Of a stretch of 6,395 nt of DNA, positions 6,341 to 6,395 are shown piece by piece. Location of the stretch: positions 49,414 to 55,808 of the forward strand of contig PMCE01000322.1 of the NCBI GenBank assembly GCA_003154025.1, in the 5' to 3' direction. Positions within the stretch are counted from its first letter, which is position 1. Every line of letters starts with the position of its first letter. The notes beneath the pieces were generated by a model. The model had not been told where the DNA came from. It worked only from the letters and a program-made list of their open reading frames with translations, and did not search any database. The stretch is from Syntrophaceae bacterium (GTDB lineage Bacteria; Desulfobacterota; SM23-61). The translations under genes were made by a program, and so were the position numbers.

Positions 6341-6394
6341 ATGAACGTGATGAGTTGGAAGGAGGTGAACGCAGGGAGGAAATTGAAGGTTTAA
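6341..6394 (+). CDS. Possible 17-codon leader peptide
   Basis: ATG 6341 opens a short frame (MNVMSWKEVNAGRKLKV) ending at TAA 6392-6394, a few bases after the predicted sigma-54 start site. It has no SD of its own. If the base after the window is G, the stop would overlap a new ATG (TAATG), the classic arrangement for translational coupling. It may equally be a chance frame in an untranslated leader; I consider it more likely not to be a gene. Confidence 0.15.
   Translation: MNVMSWKEVNAGRKLKV
6359..6381 (+). promoter_or_regulatory. Tandem Shine-Dalgarno sequences in leader
   Basis: AAGGAGGTGA (6359-6368) is a full ten-base complement of the usual 16S rRNA 3' end, and AGGGAGGAA (6373-6381) follows 4 nt later. 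No ATG or usable GTG/TTG start lies at normal spacing inside the window. The gene they serve therefore begins at or beyond 6394, possibly at an ATG spanning the right edge. Such a strong leader suits a highly expressed product such as a pilin, but its identity is not visible. Confidence 0.6.
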
Positions 6395-6395
6395 T

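Noticed and set aside
6115..6395. CRISPR array, tRNA or mobile-element end in the right-hand non-coding region
   Set aside because: Repeats are short (5-10 bp), there are no regular spacers, no cloverleaf and no transposase or terminal inverted repeats.

Overview
The window reads as a bacterial chromosome fragment, most likely from Desulfobacterota or a related former deltaproteobacterial lineage. That placement rests on the PilS/PilR-type proteins, the GC-rich core genes and the style of the intergenic repeats; it is an inference and no rRNA or other strong marker is present. All four confident genes lie on the + strand: greA (133-606), a sigma-54-dependent response regulator of PilR type (671-2047), a six-TM PAS/histidine kinase of PilS type (2191-3984) and a large GT-C membrane glycosyltransferase-like protein (4111-6114). 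The last 281 bases contain no confident gene but hold a near-consensus sigma-54 promoter and a strong ribosome-binding leader aimed at a gene that starts at or just past the right edge.

Layout. 1-132 is upstream sequence of greA with a small palindrome and a strong Shine-Dalgarno. greA appears to start at a TTG. The spacers between greA and pilR (64 nt), pilR and pilS (143 nt) and pilS and the GT gene (126 nt) each contain inverted repeats. The pilR-pilS spacer also carries degenerate 7-nt-periodic repeats built around TTCGGA/TTTCGGA. Base composition falls stepwise by eye: sample 60-base rows give 42 G/C at 3241, 27 at 4861 and 16 at 6241. The GT gene and what follows therefore look like a different compositional block from greA-pilR-pilS.

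How the parts may work together. PilS/PilR is known in several proteobacteria to control type IV pilin (pilA) transcription through sigma-54. This PilR carries the intact GAFTGA loop that contacts sigma-54. A 15/16 match to the -24/-12 consensus sits at 6309-6324, about 2.3 kb downstream of pilS, preceded by phased GACAT repeats that could be enhancer sites. The economical reading is that the regulator pair and its target promoter are both in this window and the target (possibly a pilin) begins off the right edge. A glycosyltransferase with an extracytoplasmic carbohydrate-binding-like domain is wedged between them, so a role in pilin or surface glycosylation is an attractive but unproven hypothesis.
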